This document shows positions 1-8,959 of a stretch of DNA of 64,000 bases, one piece after another. Location: the NCBI RefSeq assembly GCF_003173715.1, contig NZ_CP029550.1, positions 1,736,001 to 1,800,000 on the forward strand, read 5' to 3'. Numbering within the stretch: position 1 is the first letter of the stretch; each line of letters opens with the position of its first letter. The notes under the pieces were generated by a model, which saw nothing but the letters and a program-made list of their open reading frames with translations, had not been told where the DNA came from and ran no database searches. A program made the translations under genes and the position numbers. This stretch comes from Methylobacterium durans (lineage in GTDB: Bacteria; Pseudomonadota; Alphaproteobacteria; Rhizobiales; Beijerinckiaceae).

Positions 1-24
1 TGAGTCGTGAGGGCAAAGCTCGAC

Positions 25-2412
25 CTACGCGGCGGCCACTGATTGATCCGGCTTTAACTGATTACCGTGCGTGAAGCGCGCGAACTGCTCGATCGCGGCC
101 GGCCGTCCCATCAGGTAGCCCTGTGCCGCCTGGCAATCCTCGGCGGCGAGGAAGCGAAGCTCGGCATCCGTCTCCACGCCCTCGGCGAGGACCGGCAGCC
201 CGAGGCCGCGCCCCAGGCCCAGAACCGAGCGCACGATGGCGGCCGTCTGCTCGTTGGCATCCACCGACCGGATGAAGGAGCCGTCGATCTTGATCTTGTC
301 GAACGGATAGGCGCGCAGGTTCGATACAGACGAGTATCCGGTGCCGAAATCGTCCATGGCGATCCGCACGCCGAGCGCCTTGAGCTGGCGCAGCGTCGAC
401 TGAGCCCGGGACGGATCGCGGATCAGCGCCGTCTCGGTGATCTCGACCTCGAGCCGATCCGGCTTCAGCCCCGTCCGGAACAGGCTCTCGTGAACGAGCT
501 GCACGAAGTGCGGCGCGTGGATCTGAACGGCCGAGACGTTGACGGCTACCGTGAGGGGATTGGTCCAGGTCGCGGCCTCCCGGCAGGCTTCCCGCAGCAC
601 CCACTCGCCGATCTGCAGGATGACGCCGCTCTCCTCGGCGATCGGGATGAAGACCGCGGGCGAGATCGCGCCGCGCTCGGGGTGCAGCCAGCGCAGGAGA
701 ACCTCGAACCCGGTCACGGACCCGTTCCGGACATCGGTCTGAGGCTGGTAGACGAGGTGCATCTCGCCGCGGGCGACGGCGTGGCGCAGGTCGTGCTCGA
801 GGAGGCGGCGCTCCCGCACCTGCGCGCCCATCTTCGCCTCGAAGAAGCGGTAGGTGCCCCGGCCCTCCGATTTCGCCCGGTAGAGGGCGGTGTCGGCGTA
901 GCTCAGGAGCATGGCCCGCTCGGTGGCGTCGTCGGGGTAGAGTGCGATGCCGACGCTGGTGGCGACGATGGGTCCGGCCGCGTCGGCGTTGCCGCTGCGC
1001 AGGGCCTCCAGGATCCGCTCGGCGAGGCGACCGGCCGCGACGGCGTGGTCGCAGGGCATCAGGATCGCAAACTCGTCGCCGCCGAGCCGGGCCATCATCT
1101 GCGTCTCGTCGAGCGCGTTGCTCACGGTGCGGGCTACGGTGACCAGCATGGCGTCGCCGGCCGCGTGGCCGAACAGGTCGTTGACCTCCTTGAAGCGATC
1201 GAGATCGAGGCAGAGCAGGGCCAGCTTGCCGCCCGTGGCCGCGGCGAGTTTCAGTTCCTGCTCGAGGCGCTGGTTGAAGCTCGTCCGGTTCGCGAGGCCG
1301 GTCAGGGCGTCGTGGTGGGCGAGGAACTGGATCTGCGCCTCGGCCCGGCGGCGGGCGCGCAGGTCCCGCACCGCGACGGCGTAGTGAGGCTGGTTGCCGT
1401 AGGTCACCGGCCGCATGATCAGCTCCACCGGAATCGTGCCACCCGCAGCCTGAGACAGCTCGGCCTCGATTGGCTGATCGAACTGACCAGCTAAGGCTAA
1501 TCGTGCCTTACCATCCGGAATGAAGCCGGACAGGGCACGCTCCGGTAGTTCCGAGGCGGGGACGCCGACGAGTTTGCCGAAGCTGTCGTTGGCACTCACG
1601 ATGGTATCGCCCCGGCACACGACGAGACCCTCCACGGCCGCGTTGGCGAGGCTGCGCAGGCGCTCCTGCTCCTGCACGGCGTGGCGGCGGTCGCGGATGT
1701 CGAGGGCGAGGGCCGCGCAGGCGAGAAGCAGGATGGTCACGCTCGCCAGGGCGGTGCCGACGGCGAGCCAGCGGGCCGGGATCGCGGTCTCCGAGATGAC
1801 GATGGTCGGATCCGGCGTGATCGTGACCGCGCCCATGGCGGTGAAGTGGTGGCTGCAGATGGCGGCGAGCAGCAGCAAGCCCCCGGCGACGCGGCCCCGG
1901 ACTCCGTCCCGCCCGAGGGCGACCGACAGGGCGACGCTCCCGAGCACGGTGCCGATGATGAGCGAGGCTGCGACGAGAACCGGGTCCCACCGGATATGTC
2001 CGGGCACCTCGAAGGCCGTCATCCCGGTGTAATGCATGGCGGCGATGCCGCCCCCGAGAATCGCGCCGCCGAGGGCGGGCGCGAGCGGGAGGGCGGCAAT
2101 GAGCGATACGGCGAGACCGATACCCGTCAGAGCAATCGCGAAGACGAGGGAGAGGACCGTCAAACCCACATTGTAGCCACTCGGAAGCCCGGGCTCGAAG
2201 GCCAGCATGGCGACGAAGTGGGTGGCCCAGATGCCGGCTCCTCCAGCTACCGCCGCAACACAGAGCCAGGCTGCTCTCAGATTCCGGGCGGCTTTACAGG
2301 CGTGACGCAGAAGCCCAACAGCTGTCCCCGCCGCCAGCGTGCAAATGGCAGCCGCCAGAGTGACAAGCCAGGGATCATGTGCGGCAACAAAGCAGCCAAC
2401 AACCTTGAGCAT
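25..2412 (-). CDS. MHYT-PAS-GGDEF-EAL cyclic-di-GMP signalling protein
   Basis: This 795-residue inner-membrane protein should make and/or degrade cyclic di-GMP. The N-terminal ~240 residues are an MHYT sensor with about seven hydrophobic segments and the repeated His motifs THFVAML, MHYTGM and HHFTAM, thought to bind a metal and sense O2, CO or NO. A PAS-like segment (~250-350) follows, then a GGDEF cyclase domain with an intact GGDEF signature (LGGDEFAIL). The EAL phosphodiesterase domain has EVL in place of the first motif, but DDFGTGYSS, KIDGSFI and AEGVET are kept, so activity is plausible. The ATG at 2412 starts directly before the first membrane segment. It is monocistronic. The domain assignment is secure; the balance of the two activities and the ligand are unknown. 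Confidence 0.95.
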   Translation of the reverse strand: MLKVVGCFVAAHDPWLVTLAAAICTLAAGTAVGLLRHACKAARNLRAAWLCVAAVAGGAGIWATHFVAMLAFEPGLPSGYNVGLTVLSLVFAIALTGIGLAVSLIAALPLAPALGGAILGGGIAAMHYTGMTAFEVPGHIRWDPVLVAASLIIGTVLGSVALSVALGRDGVRGRVAGGLLLLAAICSHHFTAMGAVTITPDPTIVISETAIPARWLAVGTALASVTILLLACAALALDIRDRRHAVQEQERLRSLANAAVEGLVVCRGDTIVSANDSFGKLVGVPASELPERALSGFIPDGKARLALAGQFDQPIEAELSQAAGGTIPVELIMRPVTYGNQPHYAVAVRDLRARRRAEAQIQFLAHHDALTGLANRTSFNQRLEQELKLAAATGGKLALLCLDLDRFKEVNDLFGHAAGDAMLVTVARTVSNALDETQMMARLGGDEFAILMPCDHAVAAGRLAERILEALRSGNADAAGPIVATSVGIALYPDDATERAMLLSYADTALYRAKSEGRGTYRFFEAKMGAQVRERRLLEHDLRHAVARGEMHLVYQPQTDVRNGSVTGFEVLLRWLHPERGAISPAVFIPIAEESGVILQIGEWVLREACREAATWTNPLTVAVNVSAVQIHAPHFVQLVHESLFRTGLKPDRLEVEITETALIRDPSRAQSTLRQLKALGVRIAMDDFGTGYSSVSNLRAYPFDKIKIDGSFIRSVDANEQTAAIVRSVLGLGRGLGLPVLAEGVETDAELRFLAAEDCQAAQGYLMGRPAAIEQFARFTHGNQLKPDQSVAAA

Positions 2413-2649
2413 GAAACCGAGCCATTACATAACTTAGAGTTTCTAGTGTATGCGATGCGTTTGACTCGAACATTAAGCCGAGGTCAGCCCGACCTCTCAA
2501 ATTGTAACGGGCTTAATAAAGTTTGCGCGCTTCGCTCCGGCATGCCTGCTATTAAATCGGGCGCAAATTCGCTGCGGCTCAGCAAGCCGGGCAATCAACG
2601 GGGCTTAGGCCGGCTCTGAGGCTCAGTCCACTCAAGGGCGAGCAGCTTG
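2413..2649. other. intergenic region
   Basis: This stretch lies between the start of the MHYT-GGDEF-EAL gene and the end of the RNase Z-like gene. It is comparatively A+T-rich next to 2412 and probably carries that gene's promoter. I see no further gene or convincing terminator. Confidence 0.4.
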
Positions 2650-3663
2650 CTAAGCGTCAATACTCTTATTGTGTGTGAATGCGGCGCAAAACTCGTCGAT
2701 AAGTGCGTCTTGGCAGTCGGCATAACGCGCGGAATGGTGGAACGGCACGGCCTGCCGCACACCCGCCTGCCGAGCCAGTGCACCGCCTCGCGCAGCCGTG
2801 AGATGGCGCGTGCGCTCCGCGACTGCCCGATCAGCCTCCAGGAACACCGCCTCGATGAACAACGTGTCCGCCTTCCCAGCTAAAGTGAGAATCCGGGCGG
2901 CATTGTCGATCGTGTCGGCTGCATCGGTGACATAGGCGACCTTCTGCCCGGGCCCGACCCGAAACGCTTGCGCAGCGAGCTCGCCGAGGGGCAGCGTCCG
3001 TCCCTCGCCGACCGGCACCGGTGTGTCGGATGGCAAGCTGCGGCGCACGGCGCGTTTCGCCTCAGCAAGCCAGGGGCCCGGCACGAGGCCGAGCCGCTCC
3101 AGCGCGCCCTGCCAGACATTCACGCGCGCTGGCTCCACGAGCGCGAAGGCCAGCGAGGGTATGCCGTGGTCGAGCACCGCCGCCTCGATGCGGAACTCCT
3201 CCTCGGCAAGCACTATGCCCGGCCCAAGATCGGGCGGCTCGATCCGCTGCTCACGGAACTGTTCCTGCGCGCGGAACTCGGCTGCGGCGCGCAGCCGCCC
3301 GTCGGCGAACTCGACGACGCACAGGCGGAAGTCGGGTGAATGCGCGCCGAGAAGGTTCCAGCTGTAGCCGTGCAGGCGGTGTGCGATGCGCGCGATGAAG
3401 CCATCTGGTCCGACCAGGCGCAGCGGCTGCGGCCGGTGCAGACAGACGCGCAGCAAGCGATCGAAACCGGCGAGATGGTCCATGTGGGCGTGTGAGACGA
3501 GAGCGTCGCTCACGCGCATCAGTTCGCGCGCCGACAGGGCGGCAACTTCGCCGAGATCGAACAGCAGAGCGCGACGACCGAAGCGAAAATCGACGAAGAC
3601 GCCGGGATCCGAGAACGGGTCGTTGATGAGGCGGGGCTGCACGAGGTGGCTCACGCTCGCCAA
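2650..3663 (-). CDS. RNase Z-like metallo-beta-lactamase-fold hydrolase
   Basis: This 337-residue soluble protein belongs to the MBL-fold phosphodiesterases related to RNase Z. The zinc-binding signature HAHMDH lies near residue 77, with a conserved Asp-containing strand YVTDAADT near residue 244 and HLTA near residue 287, in the order expected for RNase Z/ElaC relatives. Length matches the family (300-340). It may process tRNA 3' ends or be one of the paralogues of unknown substrate. It is transcribed away from the neighbouring DUF4239-type gene. The family is clear; a specific tRNase role is inferred. Confidence 0.85.
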   Translation of the reverse strand: MASVSHLVQPRLINDPFSDPGVFVDFRFGRRALLFDLGEVAALSARELMRVSDALVSHAHMDHLAGFDRLLRVCLHRPQPLRLVGPDGFIARIAHRLHGYSWNLLGAHSPDFRLCVVEFADGRLRAAAEFRAQEQFREQRIEPPDLGPGIVLAEEEFRIEAAVLDHGIPSLAFALVEPARVNVWQGALERLGLVPGPWLAEAKRAVRRSLPSDTPVPVGEGRTLPLGELAAQAFRVGPGQKVAYVTDAADTIDNAARILTLAGKADTLFIEAVFLEADRAVAERTRHLTAARGGALARQAGVRQAVPFHHSARYADCQDALIDEFCAAFTHNKSIDA

Positions 3664-3849
3664 CGCGGCAAGCGGCAGGCGCGTTCGACATCAGGTCAGA
3701 CCACCGTCGGAACGTGCGAGGCAGACCGGCAGCCTTCACGGAATCGGAGGGTTTGCGGCGGCAGGTTCGGAAGAGCGAACGCCGCAACGACTGATCTGCC
3801 GAGACCCTGCCATGATCCTCACTACTGGCTCGATCAACCGGTCTGGGGG

Positions 3850-4665
3850 ATGTTCGGCTTTCTGGTCGCGAGCTTCTCTACCGTCTGCGTGGCCTTGAGC
3901 CTTCTGACCAACATGGCTTGGACGGCACCGCTGGTCCGCCGGCTCGGAACCGGGATCGCGCCGCCTTACATCGCTGCAGTCTCGGTGCTGCTCGCACTGC
4001 TGACCGGCTTTGTGGCCAATGACGCCTGGGAGCGTCAGCGGCTGGCCGGGCGCGTTGTGCAGGCCGAGCGCGCTCACGCGCTCACCATCCATGATCTGAG
4101 CATCGCCTCGGCGCCAGACATGAGCAGACTGCGGGCAGCGCTGCGTGCCTATCTGGAGGCCGTCATCGACGACGAGTGGCCCATGATGGCCGATACAGGC
4201 GCAGCCTCGCCTGCGGCCGGCGAGGCGTTGAGTCGCTTGCTCCAGACAGCATCAGACCCGCGCATGGCGGACGAGGCGGGCCAGGTCGTGCACGTGGCGC
4301 TGCTCGACACCGCGATGCAGCTGCGCTCAGCCCGCAGCGAACGTCTCGCACTGAGTGCCGCCCGTAGCGACGAGAGCAAATGGGTGACGCTGATGGTGCT
4401 CGCGGTGCTGACGCTGACAACGATCGGCCTCGTCCACTGGGAGCGGCCCTATGCCCAGGCTACTACACTCGCGATCTTCTCCGCCGCGATGATCACGACG
4501 TTGGGCGTGATCGCCATTCACGAGCGTCCCTTCGACGGGCCATTGGCGCTGAAGGCTGACCCGCTCAAGGCCGCCCATGCAGTGATGGTCGCCCATGCGC
4601 GCGCGAAGCCGCCTCCACCCGCTGCGGCCGCGAGTCCGGCAGAGCTCCGCACGGTCGAGCCGTGA
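3850..4665 (+). CDS. DUF4239-type (bestrophin-like) membrane protein, start uncertain
   Basis: The pattern is two N-terminal membrane helices, a soluble helical segment of about 110 residues and two C-terminal helices, ending in an Ala/Pro-rich tail. This matches the DUF4239/bestrophin-like family found widely in alphaproteobacteria, whose function is not established. The open frame extends back to 3646, but that part does not look like protein. I place the start at the ATG at 3850 (GGGGG just upstream). An earlier ATG at 3812 lies in another frame; one extra C in the CC at about 3817 would give a natural N-terminus, MIPHYWLDQPVWG, joined to this frame, so a single-base deletion is possible. 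Confidence 0.7.
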   Translation: MFGFLVASFSTVCVALSLLTNMAWTAPLVRRLGTGIAPPYIAAVSVLLALLTGFVANDAWERQRLAGRVVQAERAHALTIHDLSIASAPDMSRLRAALRAYLEAVIDDEWPMMADTGAASPAAGEALSRLLQTASDPRMADEAGQVVHVALLDTAMQLRSARSERLALSAARSDESKWVTLMVLAVLTLTTIGLVHWERPYAQATTLAIFSAAMITTLGVIAIHERPFDGPLALKADPLKAAHAVMVAHARAKPPPPAAAASPAELRTVEP

Positions 4666-4734
4666 TCTTCACGACTGGGCCAGTCTCAGCGGACTGTGCG
4701 GGGGTGCGGCCCGCACTGACGGCCCAATCAGATA

Positions 4735-5877
4735 CTATGCACCAGCCCGGATCCGATCGACGAGCGACTGCCAGATCGCGAACAGCTTCTCACGTGCTTC
4801 AGGCTCCTGAAGCAAGGTGAGCGGCACAGAAGGCTCGCCGCTAGCTGCCTTCTCGCCGTAGCGCTGGCCAAAGGTGCGTTCGAGGGCTTCGACGATCTCG
4901 CGCCGCGCTTCGACCTTGTCAAAGGGCGGGCTCCACACAAGCCAGCGCAGATAAGTCACAACTTGTCCGCTAGGCTTGATTTTCGCCGACCAACACTCTC
5001 CTTGGGCATGTATGAGCTTGGCGATTAGTGTGGGATTCTGCGCATCCGAAACGACGAACTTCGCGCCCTGTGCAACCCACCAGTCATAGACCGCCTGTGC
5101 GGCTCCTGCTTCACCGGGTCCGCGCTCCTCAGCGAATTGAGCAAACCACTGCTCATGCGTGAGTTCCGGACGAGGGCTAGTTGAGCCTCTCGATCCCTTG
5201 CGGCGCTCGGCTTCCGCGGTGCGCCCGATCAGCCGCGGCACCAGTGTGCGCAAGCCCTGTCCGGTGTAGTGCTTGATCTCGAGCGCGAGAACCTCGGCTG
5301 GGTTCATCTGCGCATTCAGGAACTCAACGATCCGCTTCAGTTCCGGGTAGATCACGTCCGCGACGAACACCATGCGAATGCGCCCTGCCCGCAGGTTCAC
5401 GTCGACGCTGCGCCAGAACTCCTCCAGATCGGCGTCAGGGCGTCCAAGATGCTCACGTAGCGCCTCGTCTGCATCGCGCTCGCTCGCAGTGCACGTGCGC
5501 TCGAACTGCTGCCTGATGGCGTCGGTGGGCCAGTAGACGACGCCGTTCGCGGCATAATCCAGCATCTGGGCGACGACCTCGCGCCGCCCTCGCGTGTCGC
5601 TGGCGCGCTTGACCTCGACGAGGGTCGGCACGCCGTCCTGGTCGACGAAGAGGTGGTCGAGCGACCAGCGTCCAAACCCACCTTCCTCACCCGGCACAGC
5701 CTGCTCACGCGCGATCAGGAGCCAACGCCGCGGGTTCGTGGGGTCAATGGCGTCGCCGGCGATCAAGCTGGGATGGGTGGCGAGAAGTTCTTGGAGGAGA
5801 TCCTCGCTCTCGAAGGCGCTCGAGCGCATCTCCACGAGGGTGTTGTCGTTCCGGACGATGTAGATACCGTCGCTCAT
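4735..5877 (-). CDS. PD-(D/E)XK nuclease-like protein
   Basis: This 380-residue protein looks soluble. Around residues 75-90 it has D-H-L-F-V-D followed by T-L-V-E-V-K-R, the Asp...Glu-X-Lys pattern of PD-(D/E)XK nuclease folds, and a second region (residues ~145-200) resembling NucS/DUF91-type partners. The C-terminal third is Arg- and Glu-rich with no recognised domain. It probably acts on nucleic acid, perhaps in repair or defence, and the next gene upstream is also a nuclease-type protein on the same strand. Substrate and pathway cannot be named from sequence. Confidence 0.6.
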   Translation of the reverse strand: MSDGIYIVRNDNTLVEMRSSAFESEDLLQELLATHPSLIAGDAIDPTNPRRWLLIAREQAVPGEEGGFGRWSLDHLFVDQDGVPTLVEVKRASDTRGRREVVAQMLDYAANGVVYWPTDAIRQQFERTCTASERDADEALREHLGRPDADLEEFWRSVDVNLRAGRIRMVFVADVIYPELKRIVEFLNAQMNPAEVLALEIKHYTGQGLRTLVPRLIGRTAEAERRKGSRGSTSPRPELTHEQWFAQFAEERGPGEAGAAQAVYDWWVAQGAKFVVSDAQNPTLIAKLIHAQGECWSAKIKPSGQVVTYLRWLVWSPPFDKVEARREIVEALERTFGQRYGEKAASGEPSVPLTLLQEPEAREKLFAIWQSLVDRIRAGA

Positions 5878-5988
5878 GGCTGCCGTGATCGTTGATCGCG
5901 AGCGTGGCTATGGCATGGCCCGCGAGGCGGCGCTGGTTCCTGGAGAGCACGGTTCTGGCTTTTCGCTACCGCCGCCCTCGGGAGGCAC

Positions 5989-6068
5989 GAAGTCCCAGAC
6001 GATCGCGTGCTTCTCGATGGGCATGGCTCCTGGGTCGGCTTGGATCTGGATCACCTCCTTGGGTCCCG
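5989..6068 (-). repeat. 80-bp element, copy 1 of a dispersed short-ORF repeat
   Basis: This is one of three copies (also 11073-11152 and 11861-11940) sharing GAAGTCCCAG at one end, YCTGGGYC in the middle and CCTTGGGT at the other, with identical 68-base spacing between the end blocks. On the minus strand it lies in an 81-codon frame (5908-6153) reading GPKEVIQIQADPG then eight residues and VWDF. Copy 2 reads in the same pattern, SPKE...DP...FWDF, with equal spacing, so the conservation is at protein level. It may be a small gene family or its decayed copies; function unknown. Confidence 0.55.
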
Positions 6069-6104
6069 CCTCATCGCACCAGCAGGCACGAGCCAGCGAG
6101 AAAG

Positions 6105-6941
6105 CTAGTTGGCGTTGAGTCCCATCTCCCGGCTCTGGAGCTTGAGCTTCCACCGGGTCTCCATGTCGATGATCTCCTGATCGCTCGCGTCAGACCCGGC
6201 AACCTGGAGAACGCACACTTGGTAGTTCGAGGGCTCGCGGGTCTTCAGGCGCACGTTGCCGCCGTGCCCGGTGCGAGCATACTCCTGCCACCGGCTGAGA
6301 AAGCCACCAACCCCGGTTGCCGAGCCGACGTAGACCTCATGCGTCTTTGGGCAGGTCAGCAGGTAGACGCCCTTCGCAGCGCCCAGAGCCACCTTCCAGC
6401 TCTCCGGCAGAACGTCGATTTCCGACAGCGGCTTGATGAACGCCAGGTGGCCCGGGAACTCCGGTTCCTTGAACTCGGTGCGGAGCTCGAGAACGACCTT
6501 ATCCTGCCGGTCGGCCCGTTGCGCCCACGAACGCGCGCCTAAGCCCCACTCGATGACGACCTTGCCGGCGAGATCAGATAGCCGATCGTCCGGCTGCAGC
6601 TCGTAGAGGTCGTGCTCACCGGCTTTAAGGATCCGGTCGTTGGTGGGCTCAGGCGTGTCAACCGGGAGAGCCTCGAGACCGCAGATCCGGTAGAGCCCGA
6701 CGAACAGTGTCTCGCGAGCCGGTGTGCCCACAAACGACGCCCAGAGAGGCCGCGAGCTCAGAACTTGGCGATTTCGGGTGCCGTGGAGCGATTGATACCG
6801 TTCGAACGCCGGCCGGTCGTTGCGCCAGAGCGCATATGGCGTCCGCCCCTTCGTTGCGCGGCTGTCCTGATGGCGGAGCAGCCGCACATCACCAGGTGCG
6901 ATGCCGACCTGGTGCAAAAGCGTGTTGAACAGCAGGGGCAT
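6105..6941 (-). CDS. GIY-YIG nuclease domain protein
   Basis: This 278-residue protein carries a C-terminal GIY-YIG domain (about residues 185-275): KGVYLLTCP, then EVYVGSATG, an Arg in the SRWQEYARTGHGG helix, a VCVLQVAGSD strand and a Glu in ETRWKLKL. These match GIY-YIG elements in order. The N-terminal ~180 residues match nothing I recognise and may bind DNA or a partner. A remnant of another GIY-YIG protein lies at 8524-8736. Role in repair, defence or mobility is not decidable. Confidence 0.75.
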   Translation of the reverse strand: MPLLFNTLLHQVGIAPGDVRLLRHQDSRATKGRTPYALWRNDRPAFERYQSLHGTRNRQVLSSRPLWASFVGTPARETLFVGLYRICGLEALPVDTPEPTNDRILKAGEHDLYELQPDDRLSDLAGKVVIEWGLGARSWAQRADRQDKVVLELRTEFKEPEFPGHLAFIKPLSEIDVLPESWKVALGAAKGVYLLTCPKTHEVYVGSATGVGGFLSRWQEYARTGHGGNVRLKTREPSNYQVCVLQVAGSDASDQEIIDMETRWKLKLQSREMGLNAN

Positions 6942-7435
6942 GTAGGCACTCGAGCTTGGCGGTTTGGCGGGCCCAATACACCCAGAAATCGCTAAATCGT
7001 GTCACCGGCGAGCGGATCGTCCTGCTCACGGCTCGCTGCGTTTCCCTCCTGGGATCCCGACGCGAGCTCGGCTGAGAGCCTCCAGGATGGCCGTCTTCTC
7101 GAAGCGCTAGTCAACACGCGGCGCGCTCTCAGAGCCAGCCGGTGAGGCTCTGAAGCGATCCTGACGCCTGTCCGCGCAGCAGCGGCGTAGAGGGTGAGCT
7201 GCGGCAACGAGGAGCAGACTCTACGTCAATGCGACGATGCCTGGAGGGCGAAGCAAGGCAACTTAATGACAAGTCCGTAGGGGCCAAATTTTTCTTTTTG
7301 GCCTCGAGCTGCTGACCCGCGAGCGGGCGGTCTACCTCGTGACCGTTAGAGCAGGCACAAGCCCGCTAGCACTTCGCCACAGCTGAATCTCAGCACCAGG
7401 CTGGTATGAAGTCCTTCGGCCTCAAGGAGGAGATC
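6942..7435. other. intergenic region with an arsH-like remnant
   Basis: This ~490-base gap lies between the GIY-YIG gene and the small secreted-peptide gene. Positions 7309-7345 on the plus strand nearly repeat 8330-8367 of arsH (the codons for [12 protein letters not shown]), with a few substitutions and one missing base. No other arsH part is visible here. The rest holds no convincing gene. Confidence 0.5.
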
Positions 7436-7636
7436 ATGAAGAAGCTCGTTGTGACCACGGCTACCCTGATGCTGCTCACCGCGGCTCCGGCGATGGCCAT
7501 GAGCTGCTGCGGCAGCGGCAAGGGCGGGATGATGTGCGGCAAGCCCGGCATGGCGATGGGCCACGGCAGCATGAAGAAGGGCAAGGGCGGCTGCTGCTGC
7601 GAGAAGATGTCGATGAACATGAGCAAGCGGCGCTGA
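7436..7636 (+). CDS. small secreted Met/Cys-rich peptide, possible metal binder
   Basis: This gene encodes 66 residues with a clear Sec signal peptide (MKKLVVTTATLMLLTAAPAMA). The mature part is about 45 residues, dominated by Met, Cys, Gly and Lys, with CC, MMC, MAMGHGSM and CCC clusters. Such composition suggests periplasmic copper or other soft-metal binding, but no named family is recognised. The ATG at 7436 is preceded by a strong AAGGAGGA ribosome site, so it is preferred over the in-frame ATG at 7406. It lies 60 bases upstream of arsH on the same strand and may be co-transcribed with it. Confidence 0.7.
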   Translation: MKKLVVTTATLMLLTAAPAMAMSCCGSGKGGMMCGKPGMAMGHGSMKKGKGGCCCEKMSMNMSKRR

Positions 7637-7696
7637 TCACCCGCGCGTCCAGCGGGCTCGCCACAAGGCAGCGACCACGTAGATGACGGCGAGCCC

Positions 7697-8458
7697 GTGA
7701 ACAACCCCGACCAGCCCTTCACCGATGGCCTACCGAACGTCAGCGAGGCGCACTTCGAGGCGCCGACGAGCGATCGCGTGCATGCCGCCACACCCTTCAC
7801 CCACACGCCGCGCTTCCTGATCCTCTACGGCTCGCTGCGGGAACGCTCGTTCAGCCGGTTCCTAGCCTACGAGGCCGCGCGTCTCCTCGAGGCGATGGGC
7901 GGCGAGGTGCGGATCTTTCACGCCCACGGCTTGCCCCTGCCCGACGACACAACGGCCGATCATCCGAAGGTGCAGGAGCTGCGGCAGCTCTCGCTCTGGT
8001 CGGAGGGCCACGTCTGGGTCTCGCCGGAGCGGCACGGCAACCTGACCGGCGTGATGAAGAGCCAGATCGACTGGTTGCCGCTCAGCGAGGGCTCGGTGCG
8101 GCCGACGCAGGGCCGAACGCTGGCTATCATGCAGGTGTCGGGCGGCTCGCAGTCGTTCAACGCCGTGAACTCCTTGCGCGTGCTCGGGCGCTGGATGCGG
8201 ATGATCACGATCCCGAACCAGTCCTCGGTGCCGATGGCCTACAAGGAGTTCGACGACAGCGGCCGGATGAAGCCGGGGCCGCTCTACGACCGCGTAGTGG
8301 ACGTCTGCGAGGAGCTGATGAAGTTCACGCTGCTGACTCGCGAGCGGGCCGACTACCTCGTGGACCGCTACAGCGAGCGCAAGGAGCGGGAGCCAGACCG
8401 GCTGAAGGCGGCGGCCGCCGACATCGGGTTCGTGAAGCGCTCGGGATCGTCCTTGTAA
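7697..8458 (+). CDS. arsH: ArsH-type NADPH-dependent FMN reductase (arsenic resistance)
   Basis: This 253-residue flavodoxin-fold protein has the ArsH hallmarks: the FMN phosphate-binding loop [12 protein letters not shown], a [13 protein letters not shown] segment and the [10 protein letters not shown] motif, followed by the long C-terminal tail typical of ArsH tetramers. ArsH oxidises trivalent organoarsenicals and can reduce quinones, using NADPH and FMN. The start is a GTG at 7697. No arsR, arsC or arsB lies in the window, so this is an orphan arsH beside a Met/Cys-rich secreted peptide; a fragment of a second copy lies upstream at 7309-7345. Confidence 0.93.
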   Translation: MNNPDQPFTDGLPNVSEAHFEAPTSDRVHAATPFTHTPRFLILYGSLRERSFSRFLAYEAARLLEAMGGEVRIFHAHGLPLPDDTTADHPKVQELRQLSLWSEGHVWVSPERHGNLTGVMKSQIDWLPLSEGSVRPTQGRTLAIMQVSGGSQSFNAVNSLRVLGRWMRMITIPNQSSVPMAYKEFDDSGRMKPGPLYDRVVDVCEELMKFTLLTRERADYLVDRYSERKEREPDRLKAAAADIGFVKRSGSSL

Positions 8459-8959
8459 CACTCTGAGTGCGAGGGGCCTCTGCGAGAAGATGCGGAGCGC
8501 GCCAGCAGGCATCCTGAGCGATCCTACAGATCGACCGTCCTCGATGCTGCAGCTGGTGGAGGGAGCGGGTTCAGGATGGGCTGCCCCGCACCCCACTCAC
8601 CCCTCTGGAGGCGCCGCTCAATCAAGAACGCCTCGGCCGGACTCGGCACCGCGAGGAACCGGAAGCCGAGCTCCGTGCGGATGAACTCGCGGGTCAGCCG
8701 GTCGAGCGACACATGCTGATCCGTGATGAGACCTTTGTTCGCAATCCAAGGACGGCGCCGATCCTCATGACTGAGGCTGTCTGGATCGGTTATAAAGCGG
8801 CTGCCCCCAATTCCGTTAGCGTGACCAAGCCCCTGTTCCACCTGGTCACGCTCACCGTGCCGTCCTACACCGGCAAGGTCTTTGCCGGCGATGTTCATTA
8901 TCCGGTGTTCAAGGAGTGACGACTTCCTGCCTCGGCCGGCTGGATGGTGACACGTCAAC
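8459..8959. other. gap between arsH and umuC with a gene fragment
   Basis: Apart from the GIY-YIG-like remnant at 8524-8736, there is a 68-codon plus-strand frame at 8713-8919 that matches nothing I know and overlaps the fragment. I see no terminator that I would call with confidence. Confidence 0.35.
8524..8736 (-). pseudogene. C-terminal fragment of a GIY-YIG-like protein
   Basis: The readable part ends in a segment (RFLAVPSPAEAFLIERRLQR, then a Gly-rich turn and ILNPL) that resembles the C-terminal helix and LNPL tail of GIY-YIG nucleases. The upstream codons in the same frame lack GIY-YIG motifs and look like random sequence, so only the end of the gene remains. It sits in the space between arsH and umuC. 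The call rests on a short stretch and could be wrong. Confidence 0.4.

Noticed and set aside
8713..8919. 68-codon plus-strand gene between arsH and umuC
   Set aside because: It matches no family, overlaps a gene fragment on the other strand and has no clear ribosome site.
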